A stretch of DNA of 64,000 nt from Halalkalibacter nanhaiisediminis (GCF_007830185.1 NZ_VLKZ01000006.1:124001-188000); one strand, 5' to 3'; numbered from the stretch's first letter, positions 43,546 through 52,539 are shown. Program-made: numbers and translations. Notes: generated by a model from the sequence alone, not told the origin.

Positions 43546-44436
43546 TTACCCAGCTTCTATAGAATGACCTTGGGAATTAGACAGTTTCCAATAATGACCC
43601 TTCATTTCCATTAATTCATTATGAGTCCCCTTTTCAATAATTCTACCATTTTCAATATACAAAATTTTGGTAGCGTTCTTAATAGTAGAAAGACGGTGTG
43701 CAATAATAAAGGACGTTCTTCCCGAAAGCAACGTCTCCAATCCTTTTTGTAAGGCGAGCTCCGTTTCCGTATCGATGCTTGATGTTGCTTCATCCAAAAT
43801 CAAAATTTTCGGATCTGCGAGTAATGCTCCTGCAAAGGAGATCAGCTGCCTTTGCCCAGAAGAAAGCCTTGTGCCTCTTTCATTTACTTCTGTAAAATAA
43901 CCATCCTCTAATGTATTTGTATCAAAGAGAGGCAAAATATAACTGTTTATTTCACCTGGATATGGCTGCAATTGGTCAATATGTGACTTAGCAAACTGTT
44001 GTTCATTTTTAATAAAATCTTGGAACCACTCTTCCTCATCGAGGTCTGGATTACTCCCCCAAATCCCAGTACCATCATAAAGAAGTACTGAAATGGACAT
44101 AAAATTTGAATTGTTCACCATCATGGATGATAACAATCTTCTTAGTTCATTCTTCACCAGCAAAGTCTCATCATCCGCACCATTCTCTTTTTCCAGCCTT
44201 AACCACTCTTGAGTCGTTTCATTAATGAGCACCTGCTTGCCTAAATCCTCGGCCTGTGTCGTAATCGAATCAACATACAACAAATATTGATCCATCATTT
44301 CAATTGTTAAATCTTGTGCCTGATCTCTAATAATAGTTGTAAACCAGCTTGGAATAATAATTGATAATAGAATAAATGGAATCGTTAGCAAACATGTAAA
44401 AATAAGAAATAAACGATTGCGTAATGTAAAAAACAT
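43546..44436 (-). CDS. Chimeric ORF: sensor-kinase N-terminus fused to ABC ATPase C-terminus
   Basis: A 296-aa open frame that joins two unrelated halves. Residues 1 to about 175 look like the N-terminus of a YesM-type kinase (membrane helix LFLIFTCLLTIPFILLSIII and the beginning of an extracellular Cache domain). From about residue 178 it becomes the end of a MsbA/LmrA-type exporter ATPase: EVNERGTRLSSGQRQLISFA, Walker B ILILDEATSSID, H-loop IIAHRLSTI. There is no Walker A, HAMP or kinase core, so neither activity can remain. AAGAAGG precedes the ATG. Probably an in-frame deletion scar. Confidence 0.75.
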   Translation of the reverse strand: MFFTLRNRLFLIFTCLLTIPFILLSIIIPSWFTTIIRDQAQDLTIEMMDQYLLYVDSITTQAEDLGKQVLINETTQEWLRLEKENGADDETLLVKNELRRLLSSMMVNNSNFMSISVLLYDGTGIWGSNPDLDEEEWFQDFIKNEQQFAKSHIDQLQPYPGEINSYILPLFDTNTLEDGYFTEVNERGTRLSSGQRQLISFAGALLADPKILILDEATSSIDTETELALQKGLETLLSGRTSFIIAHRLSTIKNATKILYIENGRIIEKGTHNELMEMKGHYWKLSNSQGHSIEAG

Positions 44437-44925
44437 TTCAGCCTTCTTTCCGGATAAGATAAAAGAAACCCCTTACATTTTATCTAAAGATTTTATACGG
44501 CATTGTAAGTCTTGTTCATTCTTCAAAGATCAATTTGTAAGTTTAGTCATCCTACTTTAAATTCTTTGTCTAGAACATTAGCATACCGACTACAATTTTA
44601 CCACTTGAAATTTAATATAATCGTTGCTAGCAGGAGGTTCTTAATTAGGAATAGAGAGTCCATGTACACTTTAAACAGAAAAGCTCCCTCACTCAAAAGC
44701 ATTAAGCACTTATTTTGTAATAGGATTAATTTTCCAATATAATGCTCCAATCATTTTTAACTGACTCATCATTTCACCCCTTAAAAATGGAAAGAATAAG
44801 AACACTTCAACCAATCATCACTGTTGTTCGTCGTATCTCAAAACAATCAAGCACACCTCAATCGTGAGATGCGCATCTTTTCACTTGATCATTGAAAGGA
44901 AAGGAACTGACCGCTTCAAGGTACC
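44437..44925. other. About 490 bp with no secure gene
   Basis: Apart from a possible 20-codon ORF at 44710-44772, nothing recognisable was found between the chimeric ORF and the tRNA terminator. Confidence 0.4.
44710..44772 (-). CDS. Possible 20-aa microprotein
   Basis: Two adjacent ATGs preceded by AAGGGGTGA open MMSQLKMIGALYWKINPITK. The binding site is good, but length alone makes this speculative. Confidence 0.22.
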   Translation of the reverse strand: MMSQLKMIGALYWKINPITK

Positions 44926-44966
44926 AAAAAAAAACACGCCTCTCAAAACCTGAGATGGCGCGTCAT
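44926..44966 (-). terminator. Intrinsic terminator of tRNA-Val
   Basis: Stem built of ACGCGCC-A-TCTCA and TGAGA-GGCGTGT, followed by a run of nine T residues on the minus strand. Confidence 0.8.
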
Positions 44967-44984
44967 TACTGAATTTCTTATGAA

Positions 44985-45057
44985 TGACCCGTACTGGGTT
45001 CGAACCAGTGACCTCTACCCTGTCAAGGTAGCGCTCTCCCAGCTGAGCTAACGGATC
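44985..45057 (-). tRNA. tRNA-Val (anticodon GAC)
   Basis: 73-nt cloverleaf on the minus strand: acceptor GATCCGT/ACGGGTC, D-arm TAGCTCAGCTGGGAGAGC, anticodon stem-loop CTACC-TTGACAG-GGTAG giving GAC, T-arm ACTGG-TTCGAAC-CCAGT. CCA is not encoded. The single gene is followed by its own terminator. Confidence 0.95.
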
Positions 45058-45160
45058 AAGTTATGTAGTCGATGTCGACATCTATCACTATACACCATTT
45101 AAAATGAGAAATCAATTGTTTTTTATTGGTGCTTTTCATTCTAATCAAAAGAACGGATTT

Positions 45161-45202
45161 GTTAAGAGAATCAGCGTTTGGATTTACGCTAGTTCTCTTA
45201 AC
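45161..45202 (-). terminator. Hairpin after the alarmone synthetase gene
   Basis: Arms GTTAAGAGAA/TTCTCTTAAC with an inner AGCGT/ACGCT stem, eight bases past the stop codon. Confidence 0.6.
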
Positions 45203-45209
45203 CATAAAA

Positions 45210-45950
45210 TTAATCGTTAAACAAGGACTTTAAGAAATTTGGTGGGAGGTTAATGCTCTCATTAGTCATTAACAACTGCTCTAGCTCATGTGTTTTTTCT
45301 TGGCCTTTGAGCTCATCGACTTCTTTGTGAAGCTCCTCCATTTTTTGGTCTAATATCGCTGCTGAATCGGCGGCTTCTTTTAGTTCTTGAATGAGTCTTT
45401 CTGGTATTTCTTTGTTGTATTTGTAGTAAATTTTGTGTTCAAGGCTTGCCCAAAAATCCATGGCAATTGTACGAATTTGTACTTCTACACAGACGCTGTC
45501 GTGACGATCTGACATGTAGACTGGAACTTCAAGAATAAGATGGAGACTTTTATAGCCGTTTGGTTTTGGATTTTTCAAGTAGTCCTTTACCTCGATTATT
45601 TTGATATCACTTTGCTTTTGGATCATTTCGCTTAGGTGATAACAATCTGAAATAAAGGAACAAGTGATTCGAATACCAGCTACATCTTTTATGTTTTCTT
45701 TAATACTATCTAAGGAAATCTTATAATTTTTTCGGTGAAGTTTCTTTAATATGCTCTCTGGTGACTTTAAGCGTGAATTAACATGCTCTATTGGATTGTA
45801 CTCATGCATTAATTGAAATTCTTCCTGCAAAATTTTAATTTTCGTATTCATTTCATCTAAAGCAAATTTGTAGAGCATCATAAATCGAGTTGCTTCAGTT
45901 CGATAGGTTTTCAGCTGATTTAGATCAATGCTTGTTACTGTCGGGTTCAA
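45210..45950 (-). CDS. Small alarmone synthetase (RelA/SpoT synthetase domain only)
   Basis: Makes (p)ppGpp from ATP and GDP/GTP. The 246-aa protein has only the synthetase domain: SRLKSPESILKKLHRKNY, IKDVAGIRITCSF, NPKPNGYKSLHLI, and EVQIRTIAMDFWASLEHKIY. No hydrolase, TGS or ACT domain is present. The sequence looks closer to Bacillus YwaC (RelP/SasA) than to YjbM (RelQ), with an acidic C-terminal extension of about 40 residues. Single-gene unit. Confidence 0.9.
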   Translation of the reverse strand: MNPTVTSIDLNQLKTYRTEATRFMMLYKFALDEMNTKIKILQEEFQLMHEYNPIEHVNSRLKSPESILKKLHRKNYKISLDSIKENIKDVAGIRITCSFISDCYHLSEMIQKQSDIKIIEVKDYLKNPKPNGYKSLHLILEVPVYMSDRHDSVCVEVQIRTIAMDFWASLEHKIYYKYNKEIPERLIQELKEAADSAAILDQKMEELHKEVDELKGQEKTHELEQLLMTNESINLPPNFLKSLFND

Positions 45951-46075
45951 TTTATACCTCTCCAGTCTTTTATATGGTAAGATTCCTCCTCTTAATTTTG
46001 ATGTACTAAGGACATAAAGTCAATCTAGGAAGGTCTTTTATTTTATTTACTAGCTCTTCTGTTTACTTTCCTTTG

Positions 46076-47791
46076 CTAAAGTGCATCATGAATTGGCAAT
46101 CGAATCGTTACTAATGTACCAACATTTAACTCGCTTGAGATGTTAAGCTCACCGTGATGGTTTTCAATGACTTTATAGCATACCATTAAGCCGATGCCTG
46201 CCCCGCGTCCTTTTGTAGAGTAGAATGGTTCTCCAAGCTTCTTAATCTGGCTTTGGCTCATCCCACATCCGTTATCTTTTATTTTAATGATCACATCGTT
46301 TTTATCCGCTATTATGTCGGTGTGAATCACGCCTTCTTCCTCTATGGCTTCAATTGCATTTTTGTAGAAATTAATTAAGACTTGTACCATCTGATGCTTT
46401 ACACAGTGAATACGAAGCTGCTCACTGCCATTTATTCGAATCGAAACATGTTTCATCCATGCCTCTTTCCCGACCGATTGAACGCTTTCTTCGACAAGCT
46501 TCCTCACACTTACACTCTCATAAATGTAGTGACGCGGACGTGCAACAAGTAATAGTTCTTCGACGGTGTCGTCAATTTGTTTAAGCTCTTGCAAAATAAT
46601 CGTTTCGTATTTTCCCAGCTTATTTGCGCTCAACTCTAAGAAACCTTTAACAGTCGTCAACGGATTACGAATTTCATGAGCAATTCCAGCAGCTAGCTCA
46701 CCGACAATCGCTAGCTTTTCTGTCTTTCTCATTAATTCTTCCCCTTCTTGCACTTTCGATAGATCTCGGCTAATAAAAACAAAGGATTGTACTGTCCCAT
46801 ATGTATCAATGACAGGGGTGCCTCTCCCTTCAAACAATTGATAAGTCCCATCAGCTCTTAGCTTCCGATACATTAATCCTTCACACGACTCTTTTGTTTC
46901 AATCATTCTTTTAATGACCATTTGAATTCTTGGTTGGTCATGCGGGTGAATGAGGTCGAGAACATTCTTTACAATCATTTCCTGAGGATGATAGCCTAAA
47001 ATTTCATCATAAGACTTTGAAGCTAACTTGTACTGACCTAAGGGATCAATGAAGCATATAAGGTCATAGGAATGCTCTACAATCGTCTTGTACTTGTTTT
47101 CCGTTTCCATTAGTAAATTTCTAAATACTTGTTCACTTGTTTCTTCTTTTGCAATGCCGTATACACACGTTACCTTGTCATTTTCGATGAATGGAATCAT
47201 AACGACGTACAGACATTTCTGGGAACTAGGTGTCCTTAAGGTAGCTTTAAAGACCTGAACCTGGCCTTGCAGAGATTTATCAAAATATGTACGAATTTGT
47301 TTGCGTTCCTCTTCTATTGATAATAGAAACTCAAAATGCTTTCCTTTTATTGCATCTCTATCATAACCAGCGATGCTCTTTGCTCTTTCATTGAATTCGA
47401 TCAAACATCCATCTGTATTAAATATAAATATTGCATCACTATTTTTTTGGAATAATGTTCTAGGTCCAGGAATTATTTCTGTTTCACCTTCAACTTCAAA
47501 GGTGGCAAGATAATAACTATGCTGCTCATTCCAAACAAGTGGCTTAATATGAACATGAATGTGATTGTTTATTTTTATTGACCATTCTTTATCTGTAAAA
47601 GGGTGAGGCATGTTCATTTGTTCTTCGATCTCAGTGAGTACCATCCCTTGTTGTTTTAAAATCTGACATGCGCAATCATTAATGGTGATAATCTGTCCTT
47701 TTTCTCTCATACCCCTATACAATAAAGTTGGTTTATTCATGCTGTGAATCATATGGTTAAAAGTCTCTACTTGCATAGTTTCGCTCAACAA
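46076..47791 (-). CDS. PAS-domain sensor histidine kinase, sporulation-kinase type
   Basis: Cytoplasmic 571-aa kinase with three PAS-like regions (about 10-100, 110-225, 235-350; for example LFQKNSDAIFIFNTDGCLIE, EHSYDLICFIDPLGQYK), a HisKA phosphoacceptor helix GELAAGIAHEIRNPLTTVKG and an HATPase domain (NFYKNAIEAI, DNGCGMSQSQI, GRGAGIGLMVCYKVI). The architecture matches KinA/KinE-type kinases feeding the Spo0F-Spo0A phosphorelay. Start TTG with GGGGGTGGAG upstream. A perfect Spo0A box lies 72 bases before the start. Confidence 0.88.
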   Translation of the reverse strand: MLSETMQVETFNHMIHSMNKPTLLYRGMREKGQIITINDCACQILKQQGMVLTEIEEQMNMPHPFTDKEWSIKINNHIHVHIKPLVWNEQHSYYLATFEVEGETEIIPGPRTLFQKNSDAIFIFNTDGCLIEFNERAKSIAGYDRDAIKGKHFEFLLSIEEERKQIRTYFDKSLQGQVQVFKATLRTPSSQKCLYVVMIPFIENDKVTCVYGIAKEETSEQVFRNLLMETENKYKTIVEHSYDLICFIDPLGQYKLASKSYDEILGYHPQEMIVKNVLDLIHPHDQPRIQMVIKRMIETKESCEGLMYRKLRADGTYQLFEGRGTPVIDTYGTVQSFVFISRDLSKVQEGEELMRKTEKLAIVGELAAGIAHEIRNPLTTVKGFLELSANKLGKYETIILQELKQIDDTVEELLLVARPRHYIYESVSVRKLVEESVQSVGKEAWMKHVSIRINGSEQLRIHCVKHQMVQVLINFYKNAIEAIEEEGVIHTDIIADKNDVIIKIKDNGCGMSQSQIKKLGEPFYSTKGRGAGIGLMVCYKVIENHHGELNISSELNVGTLVTIRLPIHDAL

Positions 47792-47862
47792 TACTCCACC
47801 CCCTCTTCTCTATGATCATCACATGTTGTTAAACAATGTCAAAAATAGTCGTTCCATTATTA

Positions 47863-47870
47863 TTCGACAA
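47863..47870 (-). promoter_or_regulatory. Spo0A box upstream of the kinase gene
   Basis: TTGTCGAA on the minus strand, an exact match to the B. subtilis Spo0A recognition sequence, 72 bases upstream of the kinase start. Short, so chance occurrence is possible. Confidence 0.45.
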
Positions 47871-47963
47871 CAAGAGCAATAACCCTTTTCTTATAACCAA
47901 TAAAATCCAAATTAACTACTTTTGTCTTATTTTTTATAAGGGGGATTTTTATTTATTAGTTTG

Positions 47964-47986
47964 AAAAAACTGTCGCCAAAACGACA
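47964..47986 (-). terminator. Terminator after the Y-family polymerase gene
   Basis: Stem TGTCG/CGACA with a six-base loop and TTTTTT on the minus strand; a second hairpin TCCTATCAA/TTGATAGGA lies at 47992-48012, closer to the stop codon. Confidence 0.55.
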
Positions 47987-48020
47987 TAGTGTCCTATCAA
48001 ATATTGATAGGAGGTATACA

Positions 48021-49256
48021 TTATTTGTAGTGCCCTCCAATCTTTTTAGATCTTTCAACCATTTGACTGGCTTTGGTTAATGAAGAAGCTCTAACAAGAG
48101 ATGTTACTCCATACTTTTCTCTAATTTTATCCATTACATAACCAAGGTCTAATTTTTTGTCTCTTTCGGTATCAAATAAACTAAGCTGTAATTCATGATC
48201 AGGAGATAAATTAGAAAGACTAATTCCAACTCGTCTAATAGGCTGCCCATCCCAAAATTGAGTAAAAAGTTTATGTGAAGCATGAAATACATCCATGACG
48301 TAATTAGTAGGTTCAAACAAAGTAGTCTGCCTATGAAAACCGGTTTTCACTTCAAAACTGGCTCCATTCACACTAACAGAAATCGTTTTTCCCACTACAT
48401 TTGATTTTCTAGCTCTCATACAAACTTCTTCGCACAATTCGAGAAGAACAACATGAATGTCATCGAGAGTACTATAATCCCTCGGAAGAGTCATACCATG
48501 TCCAATAGCCTTTGAACCTTCATGAGAGGTAGTGTTTACTGGTGAATAATCCTCCCCGTGAGCCGTCATCCAAAGCACTTGACCATTTATCCCCCATTTT
48601 TTTTTAAATCGTTCTAGTGGTAGATCTGCAAGTTGACCGATCGTTCGAATGCCCATATTCCGTAGATGAGCACTCATTTTTGACCCAATGCCAAACATTT
48701 TCTCAACGGGTAATAACCATAGAGTTTCGCTAAGAGTATCTTTCTTAAGCCAAAAGATACCTGATTTATTTTTCTTAGAAAAATTGTCACAAGCCATTTT
48801 CGCCAGAACTTTGTTTTCACCAATACCAATTCTTGCGTGGACACTCGTCTCTAACCTAATATGATCTTGAATTTTTTTGGCTATTTCATATGGTTCACCG
48901 AACAATTTTTGACTTCCTGTCACATCCATGAATTGCTCGTCGATTGAATAGGGCTCGACTAAGTTCGTGTATTGTTCTAAAATCTCTGTTATTTGGATCG
49001 ATACATCGATATAATCCTGCATATGAGGCTTGACGACAATCAATTCTGGACATTTTTGTTTTGCTTCCCACATTCGTTCTCCATTCTTTACCCCGTGTTT
49101 CTTCGCAATCGGACATGCAGCTAAAATAACACCTGACCGTCGTTCTGGATCTCCGGAAACAACAAGTGGCCTCCCAGAATTATTAATAATTTTCGCCTTT
49201 TCGATCGACGCATAAAATGATTCCATATCAACCATAAAAATAACCTTTTGTTTCAC
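48021..49256 (-). CDS. SOS-inducible Y-family DNA polymerase, YqjW/UvrX type
   Basis: Translesion DNA polymerase of the UmuC/DinB superfamily. The 411-aa protein starts VKQKVIFMVDMESFYASIEK, with catalytic acidic residues in MVDMESF and VEPYSIDEQFMDVTG, the YPD-like GVILAACPIAKKHGV finger region, a helix-hairpin-helix (KMFGIGSKMSAHLRNMG) and a little-finger domain. A LexA box and -10 element fall within the first 40 codons of the longer open frame (to 49379), so I place the start at GTG 49256, giving the family's usual length of about 412. Likely induced by DNA damage. Confidence 0.9.
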   Translation of the reverse strand: MKQKVIFMVDMESFYASIEKAKIINNSGRPLVVSGDPERRSGVILAACPIAKKHGVKNGERMWEAKQKCPELIVVKPHMQDYIDVSIQITEILEQYTNLVEPYSIDEQFMDVTGSQKLFGEPYEIAKKIQDHIRLETSVHARIGIGENKVLAKMACDNFSKKNKSGIFWLKKDTLSETLWLLPVEKMFGIGSKMSAHLRNMGIRTIGQLADLPLERFKKKWGINGQVLWMTAHGEDYSPVNTTSHEGSKAIGHGMTLPRDYSTLDDIHVVLLELCEEVCMRARKSNVVGKTISVSVNGASFEVKTGFHRQTTLFEPTNYVMDVFHASHKLFTQFWDGQPIRRVGISLSNLSPDHELQLSLFDTERDKKLDLGYVMDKIREKYGVTSLVRASSLTKASQMVERSKKIGGHYK

Positions 49257-49271
49257 GTCCAGCACCCACTC

Positions 49272-49285
49272 AGAACATTTGTTCT
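49272..49285 (-). promoter_or_regulatory. LexA (SOS) operator
   Basis: AGAACAAATGTTCT, containing the palindromic GAAC-N4-GTTC core of Bacillus SOS boxes, immediately downstream of the -10 element. Confidence 0.8.
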
Positions 49286-49286
49286 C

Positions 49287-49315
49287 ATTATATACGAATA
49301 CACGGTCGAATATAA
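49287..49315 (-). promoter_or_regulatory. Promoter of the Y-family polymerase
   Basis: -10 TATAAT (49287-49292) with a weak -35 (TTATAT) 17 bases further upstream. The start site would fall in the LexA box. Confidence 0.55.
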
Positions 49316-49340
49316 GTGGTAATAACTTGAAAAAAACAAC

Positions 49341-49376
49341 AAAAAAAACGTTACTCCCCTTGGATAGAAGTAACGT
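49341..49376 (-). terminator. Intrinsic terminator of the uppP-ytvI-popT operon
   Basis: Stem ACGTTACT/AGTAACGT with a 13-base loop and an eight-base T-run on the minus strand, just after the popT stop codon. Confidence 0.8.
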
Positions 49377-49382
49377 CATTTG

Positions 49383-50225
49383 TTAAGCAATTAATTTTGC
49401 TGATGTTTTTCCTTTTTCAACACGACTTAATAAAGTAGCTACAACAATCCCTACTAAAAACGTCAAGATACTGACAAACAGAAGTAGCCCGTTCGAAGCA
49501 ATTCCAGGATAGATAACGACCATAGAACCAATAACAAAACCGATCATCACCGCATACGTACTTGTCTTATACGTTGTTAATAAAAATGATATTAGTTTAC
49601 TCGTAAGGATAAGTCCGATTGCAACTCCCAGTCCAACTGTGATGATGACTGGAATATTAAATGTAGATAAGGCATTAATAACGGTCGGATACATACCTAA
49701 TAATAGAAGCATAAACGAGCCACTAACCCCCGGTAAAATCATCGCAGAGCTAGCAAGCCATCCCGCAAAAAATAATAGGGTATAATCACCTAATGTTAAT
49801 TCGCTCATCACCGCAGCCAACTCATTATCTTTCACAAATACGGTAACCGCCACTAGCACAGCTGCTAGAGCAAGCAAAACATAATGACTAGAGCGAAATG
49901 ATTGTTTATAGTTAATGTCTTTTAACAATGTCGGAATAATTCCGATAATCAAGCCAAGAAAGAAGAAAAACGTAGGTTGAGGATGCTCTACTAACAACCA
50001 TTCAATTAAACGACTAACCGTTATTAAAGCAATCCCTATTCCCAGTCCAATAGGTAATAAAAAGAGAATGCTTTTTTTCCAATCTTTCGTCAGTAAACCA
50101 TTTATAGATGCAACTAGCGACTGATAAATACCAAGTAAGAGAGCAATTGTTCCTCCACTTACACCAGGAATTAAATCAGTAACCCCTATGACCATTCCTT
50201 TAAATGCATTACGCCATTGAAACAA
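49383..50225 (-). CDS. popT: DUF368 polyprenyl-phosphate translocase PopT
   Basis: A 280-aa integral membrane protein with about eight helices. Two internally repeated motifs, DLIPGVSGGTIALLLGIY and MILPGVSGSFMLLLLGMY, define the DUF368 family. Members (PopT) have been shown in other bacteria to flip undecaprenyl phosphate back across the membrane, notably at alkaline pH. Start TTG with AAGGAG eight bases upstream. Third gene after uppP and ytvI on the same strand, with a 120-base gap to ytvI, and followed by a strong terminator. Confidence 0.85.
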   Translation of the reverse strand: MFQWRNAFKGMVIGVTDLIPGVSGGTIALLLGIYQSLVASINGLLTKDWKKSILFLLPIGLGIGIALITVSRLIEWLLVEHPQPTFFFFLGLIIGIIPTLLKDINYKQSFRSSHYVLLALAAVLVAVTVFVKDNELAAVMSELTLGDYTLLFFAGWLASSAMILPGVSGSFMLLLLGMYPTVINALSTFNIPVIITVGLGVAIGLILTSKLISFLLTTYKTSTYAVMIGFVIGSMVVIYPGIASNGLLLFVSILTFLVGIVVATLLSRVEKGKTSAKLIA

Positions 50226-50348
50226 TTTTCAAACTCCTTTAAACCATTGAATTTTAAAGCTTAAAATACTATTGTACGGTTAACTTTTCTAATTGTATAT
50301 CAGATTTTAGATGAACACGTTCCAAACGCTATTCATCCAGACTTTGTT

Positions 50349-51470
50349 TTAGGATGTGGCTTCCCCTTTAATATAGCGCCATATCCCTTCTAGAACATTC
50401 GCTTGGTGTAAAGAGATTAAAATGACTAATACAACTGGTCCGATGACAAGACCGAGCACACCGAAGAGTTGAAGGCCAGCAAACAACGAAATAAGCGTTG
50501 CTAATGGATTAAGGCCTAAGTTTGATGAAAGCACTTTGGGTTCTGCCAACTGCCTTTGTAAGACCGTTAACCCATATAAAATTAACAAGCCAAAGCCTAA
50601 AAAAAGATCACCTATCACCAAACTGTAAATTGCCCAAGGGATGAGAATAATACCTGTACCTAGATAAGGCATTAAATCAACTAAGCCGATAATTAGCGCA
50701 ATCGTCAAAGGCTGCTCGACCCCAAGAATTAAGAGACCAATGAAGTTCATTCCTGCAGTCAAACTTATTAAGATAAGTTGAGCAGTGAGAAAGCCAATGA
50801 CCTTAGATTTTAGGTCTATTAAAATATTTACGATGCGCAACGTAATGTGATTCGGGAGCTTTTTCTTAGCCTGCATCCGAAATTTGTTCCAATCTTTACT
50901 AATAAAATATAGCCCAAGAACAATAAAAACCAAAATCGTTAGTGTTATTGGAAGAGCTCCAACAAAAGAAGAAAGACCATTTGCTACAGCTTGACCAATT
51001 CTGCCAAGTAAAGAAGCTAATTGACCGCCAACCTGCTGAATACCATCTTCAATAGCACTCCGTTGAGATTCATCTAAATTATCGATTAATCCAATCCCTT
51101 GATTCCAAAGCGGAAATAGTTGCTCATTCACATAAGATTGAATACTGATCGAAATTCGCTCAATCTGTCTAGGAACGAGCTGGGATAAATATTGAAATCC
51201 ATCAATGACTTTAAAAATAATCAACGTAAGGATTCCACCAACCATTCCAAATAAAAACAAAATACCACTAAAAACAGCAAGAGGTCTTGGGAGCTTTCCT
51301 TTTCGTTCGAAAAACGTCACAATTGGATTAATTAAAAATGCAAAGACAGCCGCTATTAAAAACGGATAAGTTAATGCAACAAAATGGTAAAACACAAACC
51401 ATCCAAGCACAACAATTAGAGAGACAATAAGAATGCGGACAATGACCTGAAGCAATTTATTGTTAAACAC
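50349..51470 (-). CDS. ytvI: AI-2E family membrane protein, YtvI-like
   Basis: A 373-aa polytopic protein of the AI-2E/PerM superfamily with about seven helices: FAFLINPIVTFFERKGKLPR, a long extracytoplasmic helical loop (130-165), and the conserved LIIGLVDLMPYLGTGIILIP. Overall pattern and length match the Bacillus sporulation membrane protein YtvI. Start GTG. It begins 17 bases after the uppP stop, so the two genes are likely co-transcribed. Biochemical role unknown. Confidence 0.8.
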   Translation of the reverse strand: MFNNKLLQVIVRILIVSLIVVLGWFVFYHFVALTYPFLIAAVFAFLINPIVTFFERKGKLPRPLAVFSGILFLFGMVGGILTLIIFKVIDGFQYLSQLVPRQIERISISIQSYVNEQLFPLWNQGIGLIDNLDESQRSAIEDGIQQVGGQLASLLGRIGQAVANGLSSFVGALPITLTILVFIVLGLYFISKDWNKFRMQAKKKLPNHITLRIVNILIDLKSKVIGFLTAQLILISLTAGMNFIGLLILGVEQPLTIALIIGLVDLMPYLGTGIILIPWAIYSLVIGDLFLGFGLLILYGLTVLQRQLAEPKVLSSNLGLNPLATLISLFAGLQLFGVLGLVIGPVVLVILISLHQANVLEGIWRYIKGEATS

Positions 51471-51487
51471 TCCCTAGTCCCCCTCTA

Positions 51488-52324
51488 TTATAGAATCACC
51501 AAAACAAGAGTACCTACAACAAAACAATACAATGCAAAGTAAATCAGTTTACCGCTTCTCATGATGTTCATAAACCACTTCAAAGAGAAGTAGGACGCAA
51601 TAAATGAACCAACAAAAGCAAGTAAATACGGAACAGCTAAATCTGCTAAATTAGGATCTTGAAGCAGATCAGAAACAGCTAGAATCCCCGCTCCTACACT
51701 AATTGGAATGAACAGGAAAAACGAGAAACGTAGAGCTGTTTCTTGCTTCCATCCAAGCCCCATCGCTGCAACAATCGTTGCACCAGAACGACTGATCCCC
51801 GGAATTAACGCAATCGCTTGAGCCAACCCGACAATGATGACTTCTTTTAACGAGATTTCATGATCATTTTTCCATCCTTTTAAATTACGAATCAAAAATA
51901 GTGCAGCACCTGTTATCAAAAGCGTAACCGCAATAACATGAATCTGTTTAAGCTCACCCGCAATCCAATCTTCAAATAATAACGCAATGACGACTGCTGG
52001 AATTGTCGCAATAATAATAAATATACCAAATCGATAATCGCTCTTAGAATCCTCGTCTTTCTTTAACAAATAACGAAAAAATCCAGAAATGAGCTGTTTT
52101 AAATCATGTCTATAAATGACTAAAATCGCAAACAAAGATGCAAAATTCACAAACACCTCAAAGCTCAAACCTTCAATTTCAACACCTAGAAAGTGTTGCA
52201 AAAACACTAGGTGTCCACTTGAAGAAACTGGAATAGGCTCAGTAAATCCTTGGAAAATACCTAACAGTAAATACTTTAACAATAAAATAATTTCTTGACT
52301 TAACTCCAACTCCACATTCTCCAT
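51488..52324 (-). CDS. uppP: Undecaprenyl-diphosphatase UppP (BacA)
   Basis: Dephosphorylates undecaprenyl pyrophosphate on the outer face of the membrane, recycling the lipid carrier for cell wall synthesis and giving bacitracin tolerance. The 278-aa protein has about eight helices and both catalytic motifs: GFTEPIPVSSSGHLVFLQ (Glu and Ser-rich motif) and LIPGISRSGATI (PGxSRSG). The usual EFLPISSSGH is slightly altered to EPIPVSSSGH. Preceded by a manganese riboswitch with its own promoter. Confidence 0.93.
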   Translation of the reverse strand: MENVELELSQEIILLLKYLLLGIFQGFTEPIPVSSSGHLVFLQHFLGVEIEGLSFEVFVNFASLFAILVIYRHDLKQLISGFFRYLLKKDEDSKSDYRFGIFIIIATIPAVVIALLFEDWIAGELKQIHVIAVTLLITGAALFLIRNLKGWKNDHEISLKEVIIVGLAQAIALIPGISRSGATIVAAMGLGWKQETALRFSFFLFIPISVGAGILAVSDLLQDPNLADLAVPYLLAFVGSFIASYFSLKWFMNIMRSGKLIYFALYCFVVGTLVLVIL

Positions 52325-52463
52325 TCATTTCCTAAATAGTTTACCCTCTTCATATGTACTTATTACTACTCATGTTTCCCTTATTTCACTTTATACAAAA
52401 AAGAGATTAACTCTCAAGTGTAAAAGTGTGGTTTTAACCAGAATAACGCTCGCTCATTTCGCA

Positions 52464-52497
52464 AAAAAAGACCTTTACCACTAAGGTAACGGTCTAA
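52464..52497 (-). terminator. Second terminator of the uppP leader
   Basis: Minus-strand stem AGACCGTTACC/GGTAAAGGTCT with one mismatch, short loop, then TTTTTTT. Confidence 0.8.
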
Positions 52498-52509
52498 TCA
52501 ATACATAGA

Positions 52510-52539
52510 AAAAGACCTCAACTTAATGGTAAAGGTCTG
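52510..52539 (-). terminator. First (switching) terminator of the uppP riboswitch
   Basis: Stem AGACCT/AGGTCT with a 17-base loop followed by TTTTTC. Its left arm overlaps the aptamer's closing ACCTTT. Confidence 0.75.

Noticed and set aside
49257-49379. N-terminal extension of the Y-family polymerase
   Set aside because: It covers a -10 element, the LexA box and part of the upstream terminator and is not part of the family's N-terminus.
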